From Acinetobacter sp. HY1485 (lineage in GTDB: Bacteria > Pseudomonadota > Gammaproteobacteria > Pseudomonadales > Moraxellaceae), in the NCBI RefSeq assembly GCF_027568475.1, contig NZ_JANKZG010000004.1:213559-277558 (forward strand): 64,000 nt of DNA, in the 5' to 3' direction. Below, in pieces: positions 46,339 to 56,937 of the stretch. Under the pieces are notes generated by a model. That model was not told the origin of the DNA. It did no database searches and saw only the letters and a program-made list of their open reading frames with translations. The position numbers and the translations under genes were made by a program. Numbering within the stretch: the stretch's first letter is position 1; the number at the start of each line of letters is the position of its first letter.

Positions 46339-46374
46339 GTGCCTGTTTATATGCTCTAATAACGCAGTTTTTAT

Positions 46375-46884
46375 ATGATGAAACGTGTTATGTCAGACAA
46401 AAAGCCTGCGGTATCTGTTCACTATCTTCTTAATCTAGAAGAATCTCAAGATGGTTTTAAACTTGCAACTTTTGGTAAAAAACAAATCACTCAGTTTATT
46501 ACGCCATTAATTAGTGTTGGTTTGATTATTTGGGGTGTGTATTTAGGTGCAAGTGGTGCAGGACGTTATTACGTTATTCTAGGTGCACTATTTCTTATCA
46601 TGCAGTCTATTGTCCGTTACGCACTTTTACCTATTATTTTTAAACGCCAATTTGTTAAATATCAACTAGGTAAAAGCGAGCAACATCTTTCTTTATACCA
46701 AGATTATGCACAACTTAGCTCGGCAGGACGTACGCGTACATTTGAATATAGTGATGTAAAGCGCTTCTGTGAGGGAAAAATCACCTATATTTTAGAGTTA
46801 AAAAGTCGTACAGTCATTATTATACCTAAACGTGCATTTGCATCATCTGCAGATCAGACGGTATTTAAAAATACATTTCAATAA
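46375..46884 (+). CDS. YcxB-like membrane protein
   Basis: The protein has 169 residues with two membrane helices (about 43-85) and a C-terminal YcxB-like domain. The latter shows the pattern FEYSDVKRFCEGKITYILEL and then KSRTVIIIPKRAF. Function is unknown for the family. The start could be ATG 46375 or the internal ATG 46390 (MSDKKPAVS); neither has a good ribosome site. It is followed 17 bp later by the FAH-family gene. Confidence 0.75.
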   Translation: MMKRVMSDKKPAVSVHYLLNLEESQDGFKLATFGKKQITQFITPLISVGLIIWGVYLGASGAGRYYVILGALFLIMQSIVRYALLPIIFKRQFVKYQLGKSEQHLSLYQDYAQLSSAGRTRTFEYSDVKRFCEGKITYILELKSRTVIIIPKRAFASSADQTVFKNTFQ

Positions 46885-46901
46885 AAAAATCAGAGGGAAC
46901 G

Positions 46902-47534
46902 ATGAGACCATCAAAAATTGTATGTCTGGTGCGTACGTATGCCGATCATGCGCATGAATTGGGGAATGAAATTCCTGAACAACCCATGATTTTTATGAAA
47001 CCTCCAAGTGCACTTGCTGAACTTGATGATGGGGTTGTATGGAATAAATCTTTAGGTAGTTGCCATTATGAGTGCGAACTCAGCTTACGTATAGATCACG
47101 TGTTAAAAAATGAAACAGATCCTAAAAAAGCATTACAAGCAGTCGGCGCTGTAACATTAGGATTAGACCTAACATTAAGAGATATACAGAGTGCTTTAAA
47201 AGCCAAAGCACAATCATGGGAGCGTGCTAAGGCTTATGATGGGTCTTGTATTTTGGGTGAATGGGTTGAGCTAAGTGAACTGCCTGAGTTAGACAAAATT
47301 GAGTATCGTCTAGAAATTGATGGCAAAATCCGTCAAGAAGGACGTACCAAAGAGTTATTATTTAGTATTGGTGAGTTGTTATGTGACATCAGTCAAACCT
47401 CTACCTTAGAAAAAGGTGATGTGGTGATGACAGGTACACCTGCAGGTGTAGGTGCATTAAATTCAAACGAACAGCTCAAAATGATTTTAAAAGGAAAGAC
47501 TCAAGATTTTTGTTGGAAAACGACTGTAAGATAA
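46902..47534 (+). CDS. Fumarylacetoacetate hydrolase family protein
   Basis: This 210-residue protein fits the FAH family (acylpyruvase or oxaloacetate decarboxylase type). It shows an opening KIVCLVRTYADHAHELGNEI, the metal-site region HYECELSLRI (in place of the usual HxExEL) and GDVVMTGTPAGVGAL at the C-terminus. Divergence around the metal site (YECEL) is mild. The actual substrate is uncertain. AGAGGGAACG precedes ATG 46902. Confidence 0.82.
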   Translation: MRPSKIVCLVRTYADHAHELGNEIPEQPMIFMKPPSALAELDDGVVWNKSLGSCHYECELSLRIDHVLKNETDPKKALQAVGAVTLGLDLTLRDIQSALKAKAQSWERAKAYDGSCILGEWVELSELPELDKIEYRLEIDGKIRQEGRTKELLFSIGELLCDISQTSTLEKGDVVMTGTPAGVGALNSNEQLKMILKGKTQDFCWKTTVR

Positions 47535-47559
47535 GCCCTCAAGAGAGGGCTTTTTTTTA
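47534..47559. terminator. Terminator between FAH gene and yihY
   Basis: The stem AGCCCTC/GAGGGCT with loop AAGA is followed by eight T residues, starting at the stop of the FAH gene. It faces the convergent yihY-family gene. Confidence 0.88.
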
Positions 47560-48804
47560 CTTTTCTTCAAAAATTGTAGCAAGTGGAATTGAAAGTTTAG
47601 CGGCTAAGTAGTCGTTAGAGTCAACAAGAAAAGGACCAAGACGTTGCATCCATTCATCATCTGGGTGGATGTTGCCAATGTCTTTACGAGTTGGCAGTGA
47701 AAAAGGTAGCTCACTGAAGAATTGCCAAAAATCAACTTTAGATAGATTACGGACTAATACGTATTCATCATTTTCGGTCCGTTTAATCATTTGTTGCTGT
47801 TCTAAAATCTCAATGTAAGATGACCAGCGATCTACCTCACCGCGTCCTAAGATTTTGAGACCTTCATTATCATTCACTGTTTCACCCACTTTTTGTTTTT
47901 GGTAAAACATATCTAAGATATCTAACATCATCACTAATGGATGGCGTTTTTGGACTTTACCTGTGTTAAAAGAGGTACTTGCAAAACTTACCTCTACACC
48001 AAGTAGTACAATATTCCAAGAAAGATAAATCCATAATAGAAAAATAGGGACAGCAGCAAACGCACCATACACCAATTCATAACTGGTAAAATTTGACATC
48101 AAATAGCCAAATACTGTTTTGAGCAGTTGGAAAATTGTGCCACTAAATGCACCTGCAATTAAGGCAGAACGTAGTGGAATAGTACGGTTTGGAATGGTCC
48201 AATATAAAAAGAAAAAGCCAAGAACAGTTAAAGCATAAGACAGTACACCTAGAAACATCGTGCCATCAAGTTCGTAACCTGCAAAGTTGTTACTGAGTAC
48301 ATTCATTGAGGCAACGGTAGATGAAAGTGCAAATGCGCCACCTAGTAAAATAGGACCAAGTGAGATAATTGTCCAATAGCGCATAAAACCGACAATGCCA
48401 TTTCGGCGGTCTGTAATACGCCAAATGCGGTTGAACACATCTTCAATGCTGTTGAGCATCATTACAGAAGTGATAAATAGAAAGATCACACCAATGGCAG
48501 TTAAGTTACTTGAGTTTTCTGCAAATGAATTAAGGGTTTTATCAAATGCAATTGAACTTTTAGGTAAAAAGTTACTATAGATCAAGTGTTGCATTTGTTG
48601 TCTTGCAGGTTCAAGTGCCTTAATAGAAGACACAATGACCAAAAAGACCGTTAGCATAGGGACAACAGCAAATAGTGTTGTATAGGTTAAAGACGCTGCT
48701 TTATCACGGCAACGATCTTCTTCAAAACGTCCAATCACAAAAATAATAAATTGGAACCACGTTTTTTCATAGAAAGGGAGTTTTTTTAAATACTGTTCTA
48801 GCAT
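47557..48804 (-). CDS. YihY/virulence factor BrkB family membrane protein
   Basis: The protein has 415 residues. Six membrane helices span about 35-280, with the family signature DRCRDKAASLTYTTLFAVVP. A long cytoplasmic C-terminal part (about 290-415) holds winged-helix-like sequence (SSYIEILEQQQMIKRTENDE). YihY proteins are common inner-membrane proteins of uncertain function; the name RNase BN given to E. coli YihY is wrong. The C-terminal extension is longer than in E. coli. Confidence 0.88.
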   Translation of the reverse strand: MLEQYLKKLPFYEKTWFQFIIFVIGRFEEDRCRDKAASLTYTTLFAVVPMLTVFLVIVSSIKALEPARQQMQHLIYSNFLPKSSIAFDKTLNSFAENSSNLTAIGVIFLFITSVMMLNSIEDVFNRIWRITDRRNGIVGFMRYWTIISLGPILLGGAFALSSTVASMNVLSNNFAGYELDGTMFLGVLSYALTVLGFFFLYWTIPNRTIPLRSALIAGAFSGTIFQLLKTVFGYLMSNFTSYELVYGAFAAVPIFLLWIYLSWNIVLLGVEVSFASTSFNTGKVQKRHPLVMMLDILDMFYQKQKVGETVNDNEGLKILGRGEVDRWSSYIEILEQQQMIKRTENDEYVLVRNLSKVDFWQFFSELPFSLPTRKDIGNIHPDDEWMQRLGPFLVDSNDYLAAKLSIPLATIFEEK

Positions 48805-48907
48805 GGTTTAAATTAGTTTTAATGATGATTTATTAAATAGTGTATAGCCTTACACATAAATAGTAAAAATACCGTATAGTTTTGATTTCTATAATGAGCA
48901 AAATTTG

Positions 48908-49501
48908 ATGCAACCTTATGTTTTAGTATTATATTACAGTAAATATGGCGCAACAAAAAAAATGGCGCATTTAATAGCAGATGGTATTGAGTCGACAGGA
49001 ATTGCAACCAAAGTTAGAACTGTACCGCAAATATCTTCTACAATAGAGGCAGTGGAACCAAGCATTCCTGAAGAAGGTGATATTTACTGTACATTGGAAG
49101 ATTTGCAAAACTGTGCAGGCTTGGCATTAGGTTCAGCAACTCGTTTTGGAAACATGGCAAGTGAACTAAAGTACTTTTTAGACCAAACCACAACATTGTG
49201 GCTTAGTGGTGCACTGCATAATAAACCTGCTTGTGTTTTTACTTGTTCAGGCTCTATGCATGGCGGACAAGAAAGTACACTTTTAAGTATGTTACCGCCG
49301 TTATTTCATCATGGCATGATGCTATTAGGGCTTACCAATGGATCATCTGAATTATCAAATACTAAAACAGGTGGCACACCGTATGGTGCAAGTCATGTCA
49401 GTGGCTCACGTCATGACCAAAAAATGAGTACAGATGAAAAAACACTATGTTTCCATCAGGGCGTGCGTTTAGGACAAGTTGCCCAACAACTCCTAAAATA
49501 A
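48908..49501 (+). CDS. WrbA-family NAD(P)H:quinone oxidoreductase
   Basis: This 197-residue flavodoxin-like protein has the FMN-phosphate loop YYSKYGATKKMA and a second FMN segment, GSATRFGNMASELKYFLDQT. The SGSMHGGQESTLLSMLPPLF stretch matches WrbA. It reduces quinones by two electrons to limit redox stress. ATG 48908 is preferred to TTG 48905. It differs from E. coli WrbA in the N-terminal region, so the symbol is not assigned. Confidence 0.85.
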   Translation: MQPYVLVLYYSKYGATKKMAHLIADGIESTGIATKVRTVPQISSTIEAVEPSIPEEGDIYCTLEDLQNCAGLALGSATRFGNMASELKYFLDQTTTLWLSGALHNKPACVFTCSGSMHGGQESTLLSMLPPLFHHGMMLLGLTNGSSELSNTKTGGTPYGASHVSGSRHDQKMSTDEKTLCFHQGVRLGQVAQQLLK

Positions 49502-49540
49502 GGTATAGTGCCTGCCTATTTTTTTTAGAGTTTAAAGGTT

Positions 49541-51540
<2,000 letters not shown>

Positions 51541-51566
51541 TTAAGAAGCATTTAAAAAATTACAAG

Positions 51567-52241
51567 TTAAAATTTCTTATAATTGGTGAGTGTTAAACCA
51601 TATGATGTTCCATCATCGTTATGTACAATCTTTACAGGTAAATAATCTAATTTTGGAGCAAGCCAAAAAATTGTATTACGGTCAGGGCGACTATGTTGCA
51701 TACGTACTTTAATTGCCTCAAATGTTCCATAATTAGTTTGTATTTGCTCTGTTCCCTCCTTAATGAATTGACGTTCATCGATACCTTTAGCATCAGTTAA
51801 TAAGTAAGTAGAGCGCAAACGATTATTTATTAAGTCTTCGCGAATTTGAACTTCTGCATTGAGTTCATCTAATACATTAGGCTGCCACTGAAAACTACGT
51901 TTTTTTTCTTTTTTCTGTGTTGAAATAACATGCTTGTTAGCATCAAAATGAATACTCATATTGTCTTGATGTACTAAAATTTTACTTGTACGGCTAAAGT
52001 CCTTTGAATCAACTATACCTTTATTTAGATTAAATGAGCTTTTTTCAGAAGCTGATGCAATCATCCCTGCCGTAGCAGTGAAAACATAATTCCAATTCTG
52101 ATTTTTTTGTGACAGTGTACGTGTTGCACTTCCTAAATTTTTACCATTGTAGGCAAATTTATAACTTGCCTCAAAAGGAGTTATTGCAAATAAATTACAA
52201 GACAACGTACTCGCTGCAATAAAAAAAAGAATTTTTTTCAT
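51567..52241 (-). CDS. DUF3108 exported protein
   Basis: The protein has 224 residues from ATG 52241 (MKKILFFIAASTLSCNLFA signal). The mature part shows the DUF3108 features FEASYKFAYNGKNLGSATRT and FWLAPKLDYLPVKIVHND. It is predicted periplasmic or outer-membrane associated with a beta-rich fold; function unknown. It starts 4 nt after the stop of the upstream gene on the same strand, so they form a two-gene operon. Confidence 0.8.
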   Translation of the reverse strand: MKKILFFIAASTLSCNLFAITPFEASYKFAYNGKNLGSATRTLSQKNQNWNYVFTATAGMIASASEKSSFNLNKGIVDSKDFSRTSKILVHQDNMSIHFDANKHVISTQKKEKKRSFQWQPNVLDELNAEVQIREDLINNRLRSTYLLTDAKGIDERQFIKEGTEQIQTNYGTFEAIKVRMQHSRPDRNTIFWLAPKLDYLPVKIVHNDDGTSYGLTLTNYKKF

Positions 52242-52245
52242 AGTA

Positions 52246-52863
52246 TTATTCACCACTTGGCATTTTATTAAATAAAGCTTCTAAATTTACATTACCCATT
52301 ACTACAAGTTCTGACTCACGTAATACGGCATGATTGACATGAACTTTATTGAGCGTTTCTAATACAGAGCGGTTTTTACCAAGCCATTGGTTCAGGTCTA
52401 AATAAAGTAAACCATCTTTAACTTGTACCACGTTAAATTTTTGTAAAATCATACCCAATGGGTCTTTGTTTAACACTTTTTGAAAAACAAATAGGGCACA
52501 TTTAAAGCCCATTTTTTGGAAGATATTTTTAAATGTGGCTTCAATGACGTTAGTTTTACTAATTTGTTCAAAAACTAAAAGTTGTACGTCTTTATTGAGT
52601 TCCATCTGTAAGAGTTTTAAATCTACAGAGAGCGTTGTATGTAACCCTTGTACGTCAATTGTGGCATATAAACGTAACCAATCGTCGTGTACATCGGCAT
52701 GGAGGTCTTTTAATAAACCAACGTTGTCGGTCACAAAACGCTGAAAAGTGGCATTTAAAAAAACTTGTGACAAAGCAAATTCGCGCTCTTCCTCAATAAA
52801 TCCACCTGCTTTTTGGTAAGCATTACGTATATGATTAGAAATACTGGTGATTAGCGTTGGCAT
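52246..52863 (-). CDS. Conserved hypothetical cytoplasmic protein
   Basis: The protein has 205 residues from ATG 52863 (MPTLITSISNHIRNAYQKAG), with TTGGA upstream; a frame 11 codons longer also exists. No known domain. Mixed alpha/beta composition with the block VHDDWLRLYATIDVQGLHTT. It is linked to the DUF3108 gene. tonB is divergent upstream. Confidence 0.65.
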   Translation of the reverse strand: MPTLITSISNHIRNAYQKAGGFIEEEREFALSQVFLNATFQRFVTDNVGLLKDLHADVHDDWLRLYATIDVQGLHTTLSVDLKLLQMELNKDVQLLVFEQISKTNVIEATFKNIFQKMGFKCALFVFQKVLNKDPLGMILQKFNVVQVKDGLLYLDLNQWLGKNRSVLETLNKVHVNHAVLRESELVVMGNVNLEALFNKMPSGE

Positions 52864-52976
52864 AAATTTTTCCAAAAATCGGTTATTTTTAGACAAGAAA
52901 TAACATTATAATCGCCTTTATTGGCAAGTTGTTATAGTTTACGTTTTTTTTAATAGATTGTGGTCATTTTAATGTT

Positions 52977-53843
52977 ATGGCAAGAGCGCAAATAGGCGAA
53001 GATTATTCGTCATTAAAAGATAAATTTTTTTTGCTATGCATTGTAATCGCTGTGCTCCTGCATGCAGGGTTGTTGTTGTTTCAATTTACAATGCCTCAGC
53101 AACAAGGTTCGGTACAAGATATTGCAGTGACGATTCGACCAAGTGAAAAATCTGTTGAGCATGCTGACTTTTTGGCACAAGCAGATCAACAAGGTAGTGG
53201 TCAATATAAGGATAAACATAAAACATCGACTGAGATTGCCCCTGCACCCGAAACGCAAACGGCAGGCGAACAGGCACAATTACATGAATTAGAAATGATC
53301 CAACAACAACGCCAATTACACTTTGAAGAAAAGGTGCTGATGACAGTGCTAAGTTGGCAAAAACAAAGTGAAGAACAAGAGCGTAAAAAAGCTAAAGAAC
53401 AATTTGAAAGTCAATATCAAGCTAAAGCAGCCATGATTGCAAGTCTAGAAGCCCAATATTTACGCCGTCAGCAAGATTATAGTCGTCAACAAAGTATTAA
53501 AACGGTGGATGGTATTCAAGCAAAGCGTGATGCTTCTGCGGCTTATTTAGAAAAATTCCGTGAAAAAGTAGAGTTGTACGGTAATCGTTATTATCCCGAA
53601 CAAGCCAAACAGCTTGCAGGTGAGGTACAACTGATGGTGATTTTAAATGCCGAAGGTGGCATACGTGCTATTCGATTATTAGAAAGCTCAGGACATACAA
53701 TTTTAGATGAAGCTGCGAAAAACTCTGTTCGCCGTGGTGCGCCTTTTGGACGTTTTGACAAAAATATGCAGAATATTTCCGAGCTTCGTATTGTAAGAAC
53801 GTGGCGGTTTGATCCTGCTCAAGCAGAGTTTGAAGTTAAATAA
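52977..53843 (+). CDS. TonB-family energy transducer
   Basis: The protein has 288 residues. One N-terminal membrane helix (about 17-36, [20 protein letters not shown]) is followed by a long Gln/Glu/Lys-rich coiled-coil segment (about 90-180) in place of the usual proline-rich spacer, and then a C-terminal TonB domain. The latter includes [20 protein letters not shown] and [18 protein letters not shown]. It would couple the proton gradient to outer-membrane receptors. No exbB/exbD lie beside it. The 3' end overlaps ybeY by 25 bp. Confidence 0.85.
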   Translation: MARAQIGEDYSSLKDKFFLLCIVIAVLLHAGLLLFQFTMPQQQGSVQDIAVTIRPSEKSVEHADFLAQADQQGSGQYKDKHKTSTEIAPAPETQTAGEQAQLHELEMIQQQRQLHFEEKVLMTVLSWQKQSEEQERKKAKEQFESQYQAKAAMIASLEAQYLRRQQDYSRQQSIKTVDGIQAKRDASAAYLEKFREKVELYGNRYYPEQAKQLAGEVQLMVILNAEGGIRAIRLLESSGHTILDEAAKNSVRRGAPFGRFDKNMQNISELRIVRTWRFDPAQAEFEVK

Positions 53844-54310
53844 GGATTAGCTAAATCAAGTTTTGCTAAAATCTCAATTTCTAAACCTTCCATTTCTTCT
53901 GCATCTTCTTCGCTTGTTTCGTGGTCATAGCCAAGAAGGTGTAGCGTGCCGTGTACAAGCATGTGAGTAAAATGATGTAGAGGTTGTTTTTGTTGTTCTT
54001 GCGCTTCTTGTAATACAACAGGAACACACACCACTAAATCACCCAATGGCATCGCATCTAACATGCTCAGCACTTCTTCGGGTATATCACTTGGAAAAGA
54101 CAATACATTGGTTGATTTGTCTTTTTGGCGATAAGCGAGGTTCAGTTCATGACTTTGTGCATGGTCAACACAGGCAATGCCAATCTCACAATCTTCGTTT
54201 AAACCAATATGACGTAGGGCAGTTTCGACCACTTTTTTAATATAAGCACGTTTCAGCACCAATTCTGGCACTGAAACATCTTGTTGTAATGAAAGGTTAA
54301 GTTTCAACAC
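53819..54310 (-). CDS. ybeY: Endoribonuclease YbeY
   Basis: This zinc-dependent RNase is needed for 16S rRNA 3' maturation and ribosome quality control. It has 163 residues with the metal motif [11 protein letters not shown] near the C-terminus and [12 protein letters not shown] in the middle. It starts at GTG 54310 or the adjacent TTG. It overlaps tonB 3' by 25 bp and lies 6 bp after phoL, as in the ybeZ-ybeY order of E. coli. Confidence 0.95.
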   Translation of the reverse strand: MLKLNLSLQQDVSVPELVLKRAYIKKVVETALRHIGLNEDCEIGIACVDHAQSHELNLAYRQKDKSTNVLSFPSDIPEEVLSMLDAMPLGDLVVCVPVVLQEAQEQQKQPLHHFTHMLVHGTLHLLGYDHETSEEDAEEMEGLEIEILAKLDLANPYLTSNSA

Positions 54311-54316
54311 AATTCC

Positions 54317-55357
54317 TTAATTTTGTGCATCTGCTGCCGCATCGTTTTGTGCAACGAGTGCTTCTTGTTCTGCTTTTTTGGCAGCACGCTCTTCGCTATT
54401 CAAGCGATTTTGCTCGCTGTCCCAACCTTCGTAAGCTTCTACAATTTTTTGCACAAGTTGATGTCGTACAACATCGCGTGAATGAAAGTGAGTAATATGA
54501 ATTTCGGGAATATTCTCAAGCACACGTAAGGCATGAGAAAGCCCTGAACGTTGTCCACGAGGTAAATCGACCTGTGTAATATCTCCTGTAATCACAGCAC
54601 GAGAACCAAAGCCTAGACGTGTTAAAAACATTTTCATTTGTTCAGGCGTGGTGTTTTGTGCTTCGTCTAAAATGACAAAGGAATGATTTAAGGTACGACC
54701 ACGCATATATGCTAAGGGTGCAACTTCAATAATTTGGCGTTCAATCAGTTTTGCAACTTTCTCAAAGCCTAACATTTCATAAAGTGCATCGTACAATGGG
54801 CGTAGATACGGGTCGATTTTTTGCGTAAGATCACCCGGTAAGAAGCCAAGTTTTTCACCTGCTTCTACCGCAGGGCGCACAAGCAAGATACGCTGAATTT
54901 CATTGCGCTCTAGCATATCTACCGCAGCAGCAACTGCAAGATAAGTTTTACCTGTTCCTGCAGGTCCAACCCCAAACGAAATGTCGCTTTGTAAAATACG
55001 CTGAACATAACGTTTTTGGTTGGCACCGCGTGGGTTAATGCGTCCTTTACGTGTTTGTAGCCAAACCTCATCTAACCCTGTGTGTTCTTGAGTTTGGCTA
55101 CCTTGAATCATCACATGAAGTTGATCGGCACTGATGGGATCAGTGGATTCTTCATACATTTTATTGAGTAGCGTTTCGGCACGCTCAACTGCTTCTAAAT
55201 CGCCATCAACGTAAAAGGTATCACCACGATGTGTGATTTGCACTTCTAAGCGTTGTTCAATTTGTTTCAAATGACCGTTATAAGCACCGAGCATGCTTTT
55301 TAAACGCTCCATTGAAACACCCGGAAAAGCTATTGTACGTCGGATCGCTGCAGTCAA
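54317..55357 (-). CDS. ybeZ: PhoH-like ATPase (YbeZ/PhoL)
   Basis: This 346-residue P-loop ATPase works with YbeY in RNA metabolism. Walker A is FGVGPAGTGKTYLAV at about 126-140, and Walker B is SFVILDEAQN. An N-terminal KH-like region is present (about 10-80). It has an alanine-rich C-terminal tail. It lies 35 bp after miaB, forming miaB-ybeZ-ybeY. Confidence 0.93.
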   Translation of the reverse strand: MTAAIRRTIAFPGVSMERLKSMLGAYNGHLKQIEQRLEVQITHRGDTFYVDGDLEAVERAETLLNKMYEESTDPISADQLHVMIQGSQTQEHTGLDEVWLQTRKGRINPRGANQKRYVQRILQSDISFGVGPAGTGKTYLAVAAAVDMLERNEIQRILLVRPAVEAGEKLGFLPGDLTQKIDPYLRPLYDALYEMLGFEKVAKLIERQIIEVAPLAYMRGRTLNHSFVILDEAQNTTPEQMKMFLTRLGFGSRAVITGDITQVDLPRGQRSGLSHALRVLENIPEIHITHFHSRDVVRHQLVQKIVEAYEGWDSEQNRLNSEERAAKKAEQEALVAQNDAAADAQN

Positions 55358-55392
55358 GAGAGTTCCTTTATCTTTGAGTTAATACCCTTACA

Positions 55393-56838
55393 TTACGCTA
55401 CGTCAGGCTCAAGATTCAAGAGTTCTCCGTAAACTAAATTCAATGTTTTAATTTCGGTAATTTCGATTTCTGCAAAACGTCCAATCCAAGATGCATCACC
55501 AATAAAGTTCACAAAACGTGTGTTATCGGCAGTGCCTGTTAATACGTTTGGATCGTTCTTGGAAATACCTTCAATGAGCACACGTTGTACAGTACCTAAC
55601 ATGGCATCTGTTTTAGCAATACTTGATTGTTTAATCACTTTTTGTACTTTAGCCAAACGCGCTTTTTTTACATCTTCAGGAATATTGTCTTCAAGTTCAG
55701 ACGCAGGTGTTCCCGGACGTTTTGAGTAAATAAAGCTGTATGAGTGATCAAAATCTAAGTCTTCAATAAACTGTAATGTTTCTGCAAAATGATGATCTTG
55801 CTCACCCGGGAAGCCAATAATAAAATCGCTTGATAAGTGTAAGTCGGGACGAATTGCACGAAGTTTTGCAATTTTATCCACGTAAATATCAATGGTATGG
55901 TTGCGCTTCATGCCTTGTAACACATCGTTAGAGCCACTTTGCACAGGTAAATGTAAGTGAGACACCATTTGTGGTAAATCACGATAACATTCAATTAACT
56001 CTTCAGAAAATTCAAGTGGATGCGATGTGGTATAGCGTAAACGTCCAATACCCGGAATTTCTGCAACAAGACGCAACAGTTCTGCAAATGTGCAAATACC
56101 ACCGTCAAATGTTTCGCCACGGTAGCCGTTTACGTTTTGTCCCAATAGGTTAATTTCACGTACACCACGTTCTGCAAGCCCAACAATTTCGGCAAGTACA
56201 TCATCTAATGGGCGTGAAACTTCTTCGCCACGTGTGTATGGCACAACACAGAATGAACAGTATTTTGAACAGCCTTCCATAATAGAAACAAAAGCTTTGT
56301 GTCCTTCTACGCGTGGCTCGGGTAAAAAGTCAAATTTTTCGATATCTGGAAATGAGATATCGACCAATTTAATTTTTTCTTTTTTTGGTTTTTCAATTTG
56401 TTCTTGATGCTGATCTAACATCGTAGGTAAACGGTGCAGTGTTTGTGGTCCAAAAATCATGTCGACATACGGCGCACGCTTTTGAATGTTATCACCTTCT
56501 TGAGATGCCACACAGCCACCAACACCAATCACAAGATCAGGGTTTTTGTCTTTAAGTTTGCGCCAGCGTCCAAGTTCACTAAACACTTTTTCTTGTGCTT
56601 TTTCGCGAATAGAGCAGGTATTCATGAGTAGAATATCAGCTTCTTTAGGGTCTTTTGTGAGCACATAACCGTGCGAATCGCCTAATAAGTCTGCCATACG
56701 ATGACTGTCGTATTCATTCATCTGACACCCTTGCGTTTCAATATAAAGTTTTTTTATTGAATCGCTTGGCGTGTGCTGGTGAACAGTGTTGTCTGAGGCA
56801 GCTGGGGCGTGAGTAGGAATGAAGGTTTCAACCGTCAT
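55393..56838 (-). CDS. miaB: tRNA-2-methylthio-N6-dimethylallyladenosine synthase
   Basis: MiaB methylthiolates i6A37 of tRNAs. It has 481 residues. The N-terminal cluster cysteines are in [18 protein letters not shown] and [10 protein letters not shown]. The radical SAM motif is CSKYCSFC, and there is a C-terminal TRAM domain. A 30-residue N-terminal extension precedes the usual start. It is divergent from slt. Confidence 0.95.
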   Translation of the reverse strand: MTVETFIPTHAPAASDNTVHQHTPSDSIKKLYIETQGCQMNEYDSHRMADLLGDSHGYVLTKDPKEADILLMNTCSIREKAQEKVFSELGRWRKLKDKNPDLVIGVGGCVASQEGDNIQKRAPYVDMIFGPQTLHRLPTMLDQHQEQIEKPKKEKIKLVDISFPDIEKFDFLPEPRVEGHKAFVSIMEGCSKYCSFCVVPYTRGEEVSRPLDDVLAEIVGLAERGVREINLLGQNVNGYRGETFDGGICTFAELLRLVAEIPGIGRLRYTTSHPLEFSEELIECYRDLPQMVSHLHLPVQSGSNDVLQGMKRNHTIDIYVDKIAKLRAIRPDLHLSSDFIIGFPGEQDHHFAETLQFIEDLDFDHSYSFIYSKRPGTPASELEDNIPEDVKKARLAKVQKVIKQSSIAKTDAMLGTVQRVLIEGISKNDPNVLTGTADNTRFVNFIGDASWIGRFAEIEITEIKTLNLVYGELLNLEPDVA

Positions 56839-56937
56839 GTTGGCTCCTAGCAGAGATAAAAAGAGCGGCAGTTTATCACTTTATCCAAAAATATTACATA
56901 ACGTAACAAGAAACCTGAGGCGGTTGCATTTAAACTG

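Noticed and set aside
45167..46344. Integrated prophage or genomic island at the tRNA cluster
   Set aside because: No integrase, phage gene or long island is present. The insert is only about 740 bp, so it is reported as a small insert instead.
47557..48804. Ribonuclease BN
   Set aside because: That name was wrongly attached to YihY. The protein is an integral membrane protein without nuclease motifs.
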